Of a stretch of 64,000 bases of DNA, positions 23,330 through 35,290 are shown piece after piece. This DNA comes from Membranipora membranacea. Taxonomy: Eukaryota > Bryozoa > Gymnolaemata > Cheilostomatida > Membraniporidae. The stretch lies in the NCBI GenBank assembly GCA_914767715.1, contig OU612066.1, forward strand, positions 28,122,283 through 28,186,282, written 5' to 3'. Each line of letters opens with the position of its first letter. Within the stretch, counting starts at the first letter, position 1. The notes below the pieces were generated by a model that saw only the letters and a program-made list of their open reading frames with translations, had not been told where the DNA came from and did no database searches. Made by a program: the position numbers and the translations under genes.

Positions 23330-24740
23330 GATAAACTAACTTTCTGATATTTCAATAGTAATGATAAGCATCTGGTACGTCACCAATAGACACACCGACC
23401 AAATGTTACACAACTTCCTGTGCACCAACCTGCTCTTTTATCATTACAGCCATTTTTCAAAATTAAGGCATTGTACAACTTTTTTTTCTTACTAGATCAT
23501 GATATTCTGACACTCTTGTCTTCTTTGTTTTCTGAAGTCTCACCCATCATGGACAATGATGTCACTATTACTTATGGGAGCTTTATTGTGGGAAAAGGAA
23601 GCGAATTTAAATAATTAAGACTGCCTGTTTGATGGCTTGGTATGATAGTCCGTTTTAGTTTCAATTTCGTAGTAATGGTGTTATAATTCTTTACCTTTTC
23701 AACTTGTGTATCCATTAGATAAAATATTTTATTCACACAGTAGTAGCCTGATACAATTTACAAATGGCAGAGGTTAACAACTCACCAGTTTTATCGGTCG
23801 GAGCTCTGACTAATCACTAAAGTACTTCAAGAAGTACTCAATTTGTAAAAAATTTAAAAAGCTTTAATCATCAAAATAATTACGTTCAAGTTCAAGTTCA
23901 AGTTCAAGGACAAAAACACAAAACAGCCAACATGAAATCACATTCTGAAGTTTGGATCAGGATGTCTAATTCTACCAGTCTTTAGAAAAGACACAATATT
24001 GATGAGTTTGTGTGCCTTTGATAGTCCAGAGATCTTATCCTCAGGTTTAGGTTTGAAGTAATGAGTATATCCACTACTTATATTAGATAGAGATCTATAG
24101 AGTAGATTGAGGGTGAATATCATAAATCCAGCTACTCCGAGGTACATGACAAACAGTAAACCATTGTACTTAAACATCCAGTAAATTGCGTTCTGTACTG
24201 ATGTCACCTGTAAAATAAATGGGGAAAAAAATTTAGTGTAAGTCCTAGTCAGACTTGGGCCAAGAGGATAAAGAGAGGTCACCACAACTAAATTGTGCAT
24301 CTTCCAACATTTGATAGAGCCTGCTGTTCTAAAGGCGTGAGCAGTAAATGGCTATCCACCCCACTTCTCTGTGGAAAGGCCTTCCGTTTTTAAACAAACC
24401 CATCCGGTCATTACGGATGCGTTTTACGCCTTTTTTGCCTTTGTGGCATACAGTTGATTCCGAAGTGCAAAATGGATGCCTAACTGGAAGCTGTACGCCC
24501 ATTGGCAGTGAACATAGTAGCCATCCAGATAGGTTGTTATTCATTTGAGCCTTTATATTTTTATGGTACTATTTGGATCAAGAATGGTGACAAAGGTCAT
24601 CGGCTAGAACAGACACCCAACCGCTAGGGTAAAAATTCAGCTCTCAACCTGTTGACAAAGGTCTTATTGGGTGGGGTCACCTCGAAAATTGAGTGCTATC
24701 TATCATTATCTTACACCCAAACTAGCTCAACTAAACCCTA
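23330..24740. repeat. Segmental duplication, copy B (uninterrupted)
   Basis: This is the collinear counterpart of 453-700, 4109-4925 and 6455-6970. It spans the convergent 3' ends of the TPR and DHHC genes and part of the DHHC gene's last intron. Confidence 0.8.
23728..23733 (-). terminator. Candidate poly(A) signal of the ankyrin-DHHC gene
   Basis: Plus-strand TTTATT is AATAAA on the minus strand, about 205 bases past the stop codon at 23938-23940. It is conserved in the duplicate at 4378-4383. Confidence 0.5.
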
Positions 24741-27700
24741 GCTAACATTTACTCCTCTAGATACAAACAATGTCGTTTTTCTTTACTCACTTGAGGATGA
24801 AGTTGTATGATAGCATTTAAATAGCTAGGCAGTAGAGACAGAAACAGAATCTGAGCTATCACTATGACTACGTTAAACCAGACAAATGTGAAGTGAGTTC
24901 TATGTCCGACACATCTTAGAGTATACAGACAATGATGGTCCATCCAGTGTATACAGCGATCACACAGTTTGCAATGCTTCGTTGGTTTAGTGGGTATCAA
25001 CTGTAAAGAAAACAACAGTATGACACGATAGATTCAAATTTTAGGCCCTGCAAGGCGGGCATCAATTTCTGAGTGAAGTGAATCGGTACTGCCAATGTCG
25101 GCAAGCTGCCCCTATTGCCTGCAAAAACTTACTCCCTGAAACCACTAGCACATAACGCTATAGATAATATATGAACTAGTGCATCAAACATCTTTTACAT
25201 AAGATGATAACATTATGCAGAGTATATCAATTTATCATATCCACATATATATCTCTTGTTATGCAAAAAACTATCAGCTCATTTGGCCAGCTTACCTGGC
25301 AGGATGCACACCATATTCCTGGTCTTTTAAATGTGTGAACAAGATCATACATTGTGTACAGTTCTCCATTTTCTTTGCGCTTGCTTTCTAGAGTAAATCC
25401 TACAATAAAAAACAAAATGAACAGGCATTATTATAGTATTTTCCAGAATTACATAGCAGAATAGAACATTTTCATTTTATTCTATATGGATAATGTCTGC
25501 CATAACATATGAGGAAGTGGCAGTTTATTGGGCTTGCACAGTACAGTCAATTACAAAACCACACATCTCCATCATACTTGTGAGAGAGGGGGCAACTATT
25601 AAACACATCAATCAATTTTTCCTGATGAGAGCATTTTCACTGTGAAAATATTTTGGAACTACAGCAGAATAGAATGGTTTGGCAAGTGGTGGATTGTTTT
25701 AAGGTATTATGTGTATGTTTTTAACAAGAGGGGCATTCTATTCATATAACTATGTTCAACCCTTAACTGTACCTGGATCCATAACAAGTAGTCGATAAAA
25801 CAGCCAAAGAGTCAGCAGACTTGATACGTAGAGAAAGAAAAGGTGAATAACTCTGTACCAGTCATACATAGAAACGCTGCCGGCAGAGAAAGCAAAGTCG
25901 TAATCTACTGCTAGATAACATAATATTATCATGGCCGACACCCATCCTCCAAATCTCGACGGATTGGCTTGCCTGTAAACAGAACAAAGACACAGTAGCA
26001 ATGAACCTTGAAATATTACACTCAATATGAGCAGATTCACTTTCACATATTTATAATGAGCACAGGATGGATCATAAATCTCAGTATAAGTCGTAAGGAT
26101 GGAGCATTTGAATTGACAGATGGATCCCCCATCCAGTGCATCGATACGTATATGGATGGGTTATCAGGACTTGGTCAACAAGGCGAGCAATTACCATGTC
26201 ATACCTGCTTATATGATTCAGTCGATGACCTGGTTTGAATATAGTTAGCTGATAGATTCCCATGCCAGCCAAGGCAAGATATCCCTGATACTCAGATGTG
26301 AATAACTGACAAGCCAATATAAACATGAGAAATAAGATGGCAGGTGTGAGCAGGTACTTGTAGTATATCAGAGGTCTGGTGGTGTCAGGTTTATACCCTA
26401 ATCCTCTCTGTAACCATCCTTCCATCTCTTCGTACATGAGAAATCCTCTGTAATATGTCAAAGTGTTAATTCGATATACAAGTATATCAAGGTCCAGTTT
26501 CATGCAGTCTGCCTGCATTCTGGGTCTACCCACAATGCAGGCAAACTGGACAAACTTCTTGTAATTTTTCAGGGATTCCGTCACTAAAAATTGAGATTTA
26601 ATTCAGCTTTCATACCCCTCATGATTCGAAAAACATTGTCCCTCTGCCTTCCCTATAGTACAGATCCTGAATCTGAAAGAGTTTTGATATACAATAGATG
26701 GTTTTCCATTTAAAGGCATTTTGACACTTTTTTCCTATGCTACATGTGCTAAAGAGTACCCAATTAGAGAGAGGACAACTCCAAAAATAGGCTCAAATTC
26801 ACACTAATAAAACTATCTATTGTTTAATTAGTCTAGTTTCCTACTCACTCAAGTTTTGGGTGGTTTTTAGCTATGTGCACTGGAGTTTTCCCTTCATTGT
26901 TGACAGTAGTGAGAAGTTTAGCAGTACCTCCGCAGACAAGCCTGTATACCATGTGTGTCTGACAGTTTTCTGCTGCATAGTGTACTGCATTACAGCCGGT
27001 CTCATCCGTAGCACCAATGTCTAACTATAAGAAAGAAACATGAAATAAAATTCAAAATGATTGTCTGGCGAGTACGAATGTCTGTCTGTTCAATTTGCTT
27101 GTTTTTGGTATTCTCCAATTTGTGCACATACTATGAATACAGATATGGATACCTGAGGTTTGGATAGAAGAATAGTCAGCATTTCTCTGTTGTTATCCTT
27201 CTTTAATTTAGTGATTATATGTAGAGCTGTCTGTCTGTCAGCTGTAACTGATGCATAATCCAGTCCACAGCATTCCGTCAGGTAATGAAGGGAGTGACTT
27301 CAAAGGAGTAAATATAGACTTGATGAGAAGAGAATAGACGATATTAGAACAGAGTTTTATCCACCTTGGTGCAGATGGACTCGTAAATGCAGCTGATGAG
27401 GCTATTCCAAGCTTACCACCCTTAAGCTTAGATCAATTTTAGGTAGGAAAATGGATCAAACTTCGCCCAATAGCTGGGTTATAGAAAACAATATAAATAT
27501 ATTATCTACTCACGGACAAAGTTGTGCAGTTCCTGAGGCAGCATGATGTAAGGCTGACCAGCCATTGATATCCTGGTGTTTGACCTCACCTCCATTATCT
27601 AACAATAACTGTATCATCATTATCTACAAACAAAAATAATTAGCTTTATAAAATTATCACCTGTGGGAGACAACTCCGCTTAAATTTCATGTTATCAGCC

Positions 27701-30700
27701 TGGATCAAGCTATCATTTCTCATTAGTAGAATTCAGCTATCATGTATCACATAAGAAGCTTTAATATGGTTCCGTATGCTTTGCATATCGAAGTTGACTA
27801 GTTTCTTGTCAAGATTTTTCCATCTTATGACATATCACGATAAATGTAGTTAACCGGAGAAAAAAGATTTTTAAAGATTGTAAACGTTGATGCAAAGGGA
27901 TGATCATAACAGTAGAACGATAGGGTCCATGATCGAGCCAGGATGGGAGGTACAAACCTGCCCAGATTTAGCGGCCATGTGTATTGGTGATTGCTGTTGA
28001 TTATTTAAGACATTTGGCCTAGCTCCATTCTTGAGTAGCATACGAGCAAGCTTCTCATTACCAGCTGAGCACACTCTGTGTAAGAGGGTGTCCCCATCTG
28101 TATCTGTGTATAAATTAGATATCATTGTATAAATTAGATATCATTGTATGAATAAGATATGAATAGAAATGAATAGATATGAATTAGATATGTGGTGTCA
28201 GGAAGGGCATCCGACCTCAAATTCTCCTGTGCCAAATTATCTAGTATACAGTATTTAGACCCATACTGATACCGGCAAAAAAAAACTAAGCAAAATCAAG
28301 GTTCTTCACACGGTATCACTGGGTATCGAGCCTACACATGGACGTGAGTTTTTTGTGTATGCATTAGATATCATTGTAGATTGATTACATGTTTTCTAGG
28401 ACAAGCTTTTTCCCTCTGTGGTGGCAGAGGGATATTGCAAAAGTTGCCTCAACACCCGATGTCCATAGTGAATTTTGATATCATGAACATGGACTTAACC
28501 ATGAGGAGTGGTTGTGGACCTTTCCACTTTTCTTTAAGCTGTAAATTTTTCGATGTTCTAAAATCTGCACACTTTATCATTTCTGTACTTGGATGGTTCC
28601 TCATTCATTGTAATTAATGTCATTGTTGTCATGGAGCTAGTGTTATAACCATAGACTTAATATGGTTATAGCAGAATATTAAAACAATATAAATATCAAC
28701 CGGCTCAACACTTTCGAGTTGTCTCATCTTGATTGACTAAGTTCAAGGATACAACAACTCCCTATAATTTACTCAAGAAGAATTACTATGAATTCAATTT
28801 GATATTTCAAACTCAATCTCTAACTCCAGCGGATAAACCTTGAAATTTAACTATGGGCTGCCACAGGTTAGAGTTCAAGATCTTTGACATGTGGTGGCTT
28901 CTACACATGAACCTACACTGAACCATAGAGGGATAACTCTATGCACACACATACGCTTCTACCTTCTGAATTAATATGTCTGACTAGAGTTGTTATTCAA
29001 TCACAATAATATGTATAATTATGATAATACTTTCTTAATTGATGGCTAGATTATTGCTTCTGCTCACGTATAGACATTAATGATCTCTCTACGTATATTA
29101 AACTTGGGTGTATATATATAGTGCATAGCGTGGATATAAACCTACCACAGTCATTTAATGAAGAGGGATTGTTCTTAATGGCATTCATCACTGTCATGGC
29201 GATATTCTCGGTAGAGGATACATCCGGCATGTGACCTCCGCTACATCTACCTAGAGTGTAAAATGTGGCAAACAAATAGTCAATGGCTAGAATCAGTGTC
29301 AAACAATAGACTACTCAATTCAATCATATTATTATATTATATCGGACACAAAATGCATGCGATTATATTGGAGGCAACTGAATATGCATGTGAGTGACAG
29401 CAAATCTGAGCTGTGTGAATCAGGACCAGATTTCACTGAATTAATTTCTTCTCATGGAACAGAAATAGTATCATAGCATCATACAGTTAGGACATTCAAC
29501 ACACGGGCTCATCTGCCATGAATTTGATTGGCTGTCCCTACCAGCATAAATAGTATAGCCTGGGAAATTACCTAGTTTAAAAAACTGTAAACAGTAATAA
29601 AATGCCTCCTTCAATGATTTGGGCTTTCTTAGAATGCTACTAGGGAACGGCTTTTTTACGAGCCCATTGTTTGGCAAAAGAAAGCTAATGATGCAATTCC
29701 AGATATAGAATTCAATGTCAGATTGTATGGAAACATAGGTTGTATAACTATCAAAATCACCTGAAGCATGACTGTGGCCGTGACCAGACAATGATCCTGC
29801 AGCAGGTTGAAAAAAATTCTGAGCCTCAACATCAGCGGGGATCATAACAGATCTTTGTGGAGCAGATTGATGGAAAGAGAGCTGCATACTGTCCCCCATC
29901 TAAAGACAGTACAAAATAAAATAGACATGAAATTGCACAGATATCTTTGTAGTTTTCTAGCGAGTTTATTTGGTTTCCCTTCCTCCCTTCCTTCACACCA
30001 CCACAGAAGTTAGGTACTGTCTAGTAAATGGCTGGCTTCAAGATCACAATTTTTAGCCTTGCCTATAAAGGTAAGTATTAAAATGTGAATACTTCTATGA
30101 TACTCAAAAGCATGTTATAACTTTCGCAATGCAAGACACAGTATCTAACCACCTCTACAACACTATTGTTATACTTTTAAGTAAATGAGTATATTTCACT
30201 CAATGGTGTGCGTTTAGACTGTATAGGTGCAAGTGAGTGTGCGAAACTGATAACCACTGACATCAATCCAACAAATCAAATGAAATCAAAATACAACAAC
30301 CAACAAATATTTGTTTGTCTGAAAAAGGCAGATATTGGATTCAGAGGGTCCCTTTCAAGGTCACATTATTTATCCAATAGAGTCACTCCCTATTCCTTGG
30401 CTTTAATCAGCATAACTTTCTTTTTGATATCTCGACTTTCAGAATTGCTGCATGACTCACACAGAAATGTTTACATACTAGGTGAATGTGTTAAGGTGAA
30501 CTTTATGGTCGAGAGTTAACTCAATTTTAGATTCAACAGTCAAGCTTACTTGTGATCATCACCATAACGGTGTGACCTGACTATTTAGGGGGTGTCACAA
30601 ACACTGTTCCTCCAAAACAGCAGATGGCCAACTATAACCCCACTTTTAGACTGTTATCCATCACAGGTGTGCAGCAGAATGAAGGGTGGTCTAGATTACA

Positions 30701-31696
30701 TGAACGGTGGAGTGGAGATTACACAAAGGAATTAGGAATAATAACAAGCATTTAACAATCAAACCTTTTTCAGTCTGTTTTTTCTAGAGTACACTGGTTA
30801 AAGAGAAGACAAAAATAGCTAGAAAACGGGGATTCATATTTTGGAATTATTTTATAAGCAGTTGCGAGAGCTAAACAGATCTGCAGTGATTTTAACAGCA
30901 TTCAATAACAGAAATCGGGTAATTCACAAGATATTAAGAATGTACAATATGCTCGCAGGAATGTCAACCAATGGCAGATTTGGGATTTAGTTATATCACA
31001 CAAGGTACACTATGCCTCTTATAGATTACTAAAATCATTTTAGCCAAAAAAATATATCCTTGGTATATCACAGCATTATCACAGCTTTCATCATATCAAC
31101 ATCTACTAACCTGGGGCATAGATGATTTCTCTTTCATCATTTCAGCATGCATGCTTTTCATTAGCATCATTTCATTAGCATCAGCTGGTACTTGGCCCAT
31201 GCTCTACAATTAAACGAGTATATGCTTTGGCATATAAACAGAGAAGGCTTATTGGTGACATTATCTAAATGGACAAGAGTATTGCAAATATTATAGAAAC
31301 TCTAAAACACATTTTTTAAATGTACCGAATGTCACAAATGGAGAATTGGAAAACAATGATTATATGATTACAACCGAGAATCAAGTTCCCATGTCATCTG
31401 AAATTTAACATTCCTATTGCTCTGATATATCAAAAAACCTAAGCTATTTACTCCATATCTTTATTAGATCAGGCTTTAGGCCTTTGTTGCAGTTAACGGT
31501 TTCAATTGTATCACAAACAGACCTTTAGTTGCTGAATCATATTCATCATCTCTTCCGCAATGTGTGGCGGAATCTCATCTGGTACAATGCCATGGGCATC
31601 AGGTAAAATCGCTGCCTCTCCAGGCTGTATCAAAACATTCGGCGCTGCCTCTGACTCACGGCCATGATCATGACTATGTCCGCCGTGGTTATGCAT
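23938..31696 (-). CDS. Ankyrin-repeat DHHC palmitoyltransferase (HIP14/Akr1-like layout), 704 aa
   Basis: Exons in coding order (minus strand): 31696-31523, 31203-31111, 29899-29761, 29250-29146, 28103-27958, 27623-27514, 27297-27153, 27024-26849, 26447-26205, 25972-25773, 25399-25296, 25000-24791, 24207-23938; all GT-AG with matching phases. The start is MHNHGG, with an in-frame TGA just upstream. Residues 1-135 are His/Met-rich (HNHGGHSHDHG, GHGHSHASG). About five ankyrin repeats span 171-362 (DGDTLLHRVCSAGNEKLARM, QSPIHMAAKSGQ, GWSALHHAA, NAVHYAAEN). Four hydrophobic segments follow, then the cysteine-rich domain 541-575 (C-x2-C, KHC-x2-C-x2-C, DHHC at 566-569, final C575) and two more. 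Family role: S-acylation of membrane-associated proteins at Golgi or endosomal membranes, with ankyrins for substrate recognition. DHHC is followed by LY, not the usual PW. An alternative donor at 29572 would lengthen exon 3 in frame. Confidence 0.88.
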
Positions 31697-32319
31697 TGTA
31701 CTGATTCTTGCCACTCAAATCTGTGATCGAAATTGGCTGGGATATCAACAAAGAATCTGCAATGTGGACTGCAAAATCAAGAATCAAAATGACACCACTG
31801 TTATAACTCAATTCATGTCCTTTCTTTCGGCACCCACAATTGTTTTGTGCCACACATTGAGATGTACTAGTTCCCCGGAGCACTACAGACAGGCAAATTC
31901 GACAAAATCGCTTAAACCATTCTGTCATAGGACCTACGCTTTGCATCATAGTGATATTGGGAGTAATCTGGAGTTAGGCCTAGTTAGTACTGGTGCTGTC
32001 TCGTCCATTAAAAAATACTTCTGTTCTGAATGGGCACTAAAAATCGTCGCTGGCGCCGAGTGTCGCAAGACATTTGCCAGATGTCGTATGAGACATGTCT
32101 CACGGCACTCAAGGCCTGTAAAGCATAATTGTTTGTGCTGTAGGGGCGGTATGAACACATTAAGTGTTGTAGGACATAACCCGTAAAGCGTCTGGCATAT
32201 GTCTCACAACACCCAAGTGTTGGATTTGACTAAGTACCTAAAAGAAAATATAAAATATGCTGCACCAACAAACCCTCGACAATGATTCTTTCATAAAACT
32301 GGATTTTTTCTGTAATGTC
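31697..32319. other. Upstream region of the ankyrin-DHHC gene
   Basis: This presumably holds the 5' UTR and promoter of the minus-strand gene. No TATA box or further coding exon is clear. Short inverted words (ACACATTAAGTGTTG, CAACACCCAAGTGTTGG) occur near 32155-32222. Confidence 0.3.
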
Positions 32320-33717
32320 GTGTCTTATAAGGGGAGTAAGTGTCGTTTGTTTTTTACTTTTGCGCACTGAGGCTAAAAAACAAAAAAAACAACTTGGTTT
32401 TCGTTTTTTGTTCCAAAACATCAAATTCAAATATGAAAAATCGAGTCAATTTTAGTTTTTATATTTTCTTATTGATGAAAACCGAAATATTGATATGATT
32501 CCTATTTTAATATTTCTGTGTGGGATGTCTGTATTGTGCCACACAATGTATGTTACAGTGCTGGAGTGAGAATTCGGTGCAGGTGCTTGCTAGTTAATGT
32601 TGCTGCTGTTTTTAGGCTACCGCCTGTTGGCTTCTGCCTGTTGACTGCGGCTTGTTTGATTCTAACTGTACTTTGAGCATGTTGCCTAGGGTGTGCCGCT
32701 GCTGGTGTGCACAGTGTGCATCCAATGGGGGTGCGCTGCTGCTTTGTGCTTCCGATTGTGTGCTGAGTTATCTGCCGATGGTGGGTGGGCTGGTGTATGT
32801 GGGCTGCCGCTGGTTGGCTGCAGTTCATGAGCTGCGCTGTTGTGCTGTCGATTGTACGCTCAGCATGATACTTCTACTGGGTTTTTTTTTGATTGATTGA
32901 TTCAATTACTTTGCTGCTTAAATTAGTAACAGCTGATACGGATTATAATTGAAGCAAGCATTACAAGTTAATAAAAAAATAAAACAAGTTTCATAAAAAA
33001 GAGAGATTGGCAAAAACAAATTGCGACAAAGATGAGAACATTAATTCTAGATCGCCGTTTTTTATGTGCCTGTGCTAGACTTGCGCTTCGGCAGTTGTAT
33101 GTGTAGTCTATGCTTACTGCCGCACACCATTGTAACTGCACACCATTACTGCTGCACAACATTGCTCCCGCTGGTGTGCTACCACCGTTGTGCTGCCGGT
33201 TGTGTGCACAGTGTGCTGCCAATGGTGGGTTTTCTGCCACTTGTGTACTGCTGACTGTACGCTCAGTTTGATGCCTTTGATGAGTGGGCTGCCGCTTATA
33301 TGCTGCCGCTCATTTGCTGCTGCTGGTGCACAGCCACTGGAACGCTGCGGTTGGTTAGCTATCGCTGATGGGGTGCTGCTGGTGGGCTGCATCTGGTGTA
33401 CTCACCCTGGTTGGCTGACACTGGTGGGCTGACACTGGTTGGCCGTTAAATAAGTGGTTGATAATGTCAATCAACAAGTAGCAGTTTAGTTGATCTTAAT
33501 TTTTGTTTTGGTGATTCAAAGTTGAAATATGAAAATTTGACTTATATCATTTTTTCCTTTTCATCAATAATAAAATTCCAAAAAACAAAATCGACTCCCT
33601 TTTCATATTTTGCTTTGTTGTTTCGGAACAAACAACGGAAAACACAATGTTCGTTGTTTTTTAACGTCAATGCCCAAAAATGAAAAACAAACGATATTAA
33701 GTCCCCTTATAGTGTCT
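32320..33717. mobile_element. Foldback-like element with long terminal inverted repeats
   Basis: The left end 32326 (TATAAGGGGAGTAAGTGTCG) is the imperfect inverse of the right end, which finishes TCCCCTTATA at 33711. Similarity extends about 150-200 bp inward on both sides (TCGTTTGTTTTT, AAAAAACAA, TTGTTCC, AAATATGAAAA, TTATTGATGAAAA). Hexamers GTGTCT flank both ends (32320-32325, 33712-33717) as a probable target-site duplication. The interior (about 32570-32870 and 33130-33445) is GC-rich and made of diverged words such as GCTGCTGGTGTGC and CGATTGTACGCTCAG. Reading frames in it are by-products of the repeat. No transposase is seen, so it is non-autonomous. Confidence 0.75.
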
Positions 33718-33929
33718 CCAGTCGTTTTGGTTCTCTCATCTAACTAAGACTCTGATGGATACTATATTATAGCCACTGTTACACCAATGAAGAGGGAGTT
33801 CATTGGTTACACGTGCAAGCATTCGGATCTCTACCTAACCTTTATTGTTTGTAATTTATCATAGTTACAGGGGAGGGGACTCAACTGTAGCTGCTATACT
33901 TTTGCTTTAACTCCTTGATATAACTAGTA

Positions 33930-34003
33930 GAAGGGACATAGGACTACTGCATTTCCTGAATTTGGAAAAAGTGAGGAAATGCAGGTGGTCCTATGGGAAG
34001 GGA
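33930..34003. mobile_element. Short hairpin with CATAGG/CCTATG ends and 7-bp direct repeats
   Basis: The arms are CATAGGACTACTGCATTTCC (from 33937) and its near-complement ending GGTCCTATG (33995), with one mismatch and one extra base. GAAGGGA occurs at 33930-33936 and 33997-34003. The design matches the hairpin at 16749-16847. Confidence 0.6.
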
Positions 34004-34723
34004 GCCCAATGAATCAATCCCTGGCCCAAGCCAAACAGCTAGGTTAGGTTAGGTAGTTAGCTAGGCTATAAATAAGCTTCTCTCTAACTACAAAGACAGC
34101 TGCTAGGTATAAAAGTTTATTCTTTTTACCTGGGACCCCCAAGTATTGATTTCCATGGTTCTCTACCTAGCCTACACTTTGTATTCTACTAGTGGGAGGG
34201 AGCCTAATTTTGAGAGTGATTGCACATTTTACCTGTATACCTAGCTAGCTGAAAGCTATAGCTTGTTTGTATTATTACCTGGCTTGGATTCTTTTTCCAT
34301 TCATAAAACAGGAAATCGGTCTGTTCCCTAGGTTCCTATTATGTTTTTTTGTTTCAAAGGAGGGGATATTTAGATAATCTCGTCAATGTCAATTAGCTAC
34401 TTGTAGCAGTTCAGACATTATTGTTTTCTCTATCAATGAGATATCTTCAAACTAAAAACTGATTCATAATACACTGATCCAAGTTTTTGTGGAGCTCAAA
34501 AAGTCTTGTTCATTTTTTAAAAATGAAGGGCACCAAGGTTTTTCGAAGAAACTGTTAGGGCCCAGTGACCAAGGGTATTAGATTTGTATACGTTGACCCT
34601 TGCAGTGACCACAAGATTATCTTGAAATTTTGTCAGTATGACAGGTTCACTGCCATTTGTGCAAGAACAGCTGGCAAGTTTTCAATTGACTGTCTAAGGG
34701 TGGAGTACTGAATATATATATTA

Positions 34724-34754
<31 letters not shown>

Positions 34755-35027
34755 GGTAGTATGCATGGGCTCTACTCTCTTAGTCTTAGCTTAGCAGGGC
34801 TTGTAAAAGTCTATTATATATATAAAAAAAGGCAATTAAATTATCTACTCAATACTTTCTAAAGAGATGTCAATAGTGGTGGATTTTTAGGTCTGGGGTG
34901 TAGTAATAGCACAGGCCAAGAATTCTTTTCTGTAGATGGTATGGTCACGTGCAAATAGTGGGTTCCTCTGGGCAATGAAGTGATCGCCTCTCTTCACTCA
35001 ACCAATGGACTTGCACCGAGCTACAGA
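34004..35027. other. Gene-free spacer with (TA)n
   Basis: No gene is supported. A TA dinucleotide tract occupies about 34711-34755. Confidence 0.5.
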
Positions 35028-35290
35028 AGGCCTGCATGTGGCTATAATAATAGTGCTCAAGCGAGGAGTAAAAGACGTACAGTCTTTTACTCCTTGGTTC
35101 AAGGTTGTGGGTTCGAATCCCACTGTAGTCCACTTGGGATTGTTGGACCCCCAGGTGTGCTCCGACCTACCTACAATAGGCAAGAGCAAATTGGCGCCTA
35201 GCCCCTAAGGCAACCTTATCTTACTCTTTCTTCGGGATGCGGTGAGTGATGAAACCTTGAGATTTCAACCAACATATAACAAACTTTGCA
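35028..35290 (+). mobile_element. tRNA-derived SINE, copy 2
   Basis: The B box GGTTCGAATCCCACTG at about 35109 and the shared body CCCCCAGGTGTGCTCCGACC and GAGCAAATTGGCGC place it in the same family as the copies at 1405-1655 and 46224-46490. A 13-bp hairpin (AGGAGTAAAAGAC / GTCTTTTACTCCT) occupies the anticodon-arm position; the A box is eroded. Confidence 0.8.

Noticed and set aside
23420-23614. Extra coding exon after the TPR gene (ending TYGSFIVGKGSEFK)
   Set aside because: The similar text at 589-780 and 4109-4260 reflects the duplicated 3' flank; frames diverge between copies and no splice link is evident.
26448-26584. Extending the DHHC-gene exon 9 upstream to 26584
   Set aside because: The acceptor at 26448-26449 joins in the correct phase from exon 8 (PKLE-GFLMYEE), whereas the acceptor at 26584 gives a stop in the required phase.
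30208-30519. 103-codon frame inside a DHHC-gene intron
   Set aside because: No domain, no splice signals of note and no similarity to the neighbouring genes.
32553-33432. Cys/Trp-rich or Gln/His-rich frames on both strands
   Set aside because: By-products of the GC-rich core of the foldback element; no family resemblance and no splice support.
34945-35208. Cluster of short frames on both strands
   Set aside because: They lie over SINE copy 2.
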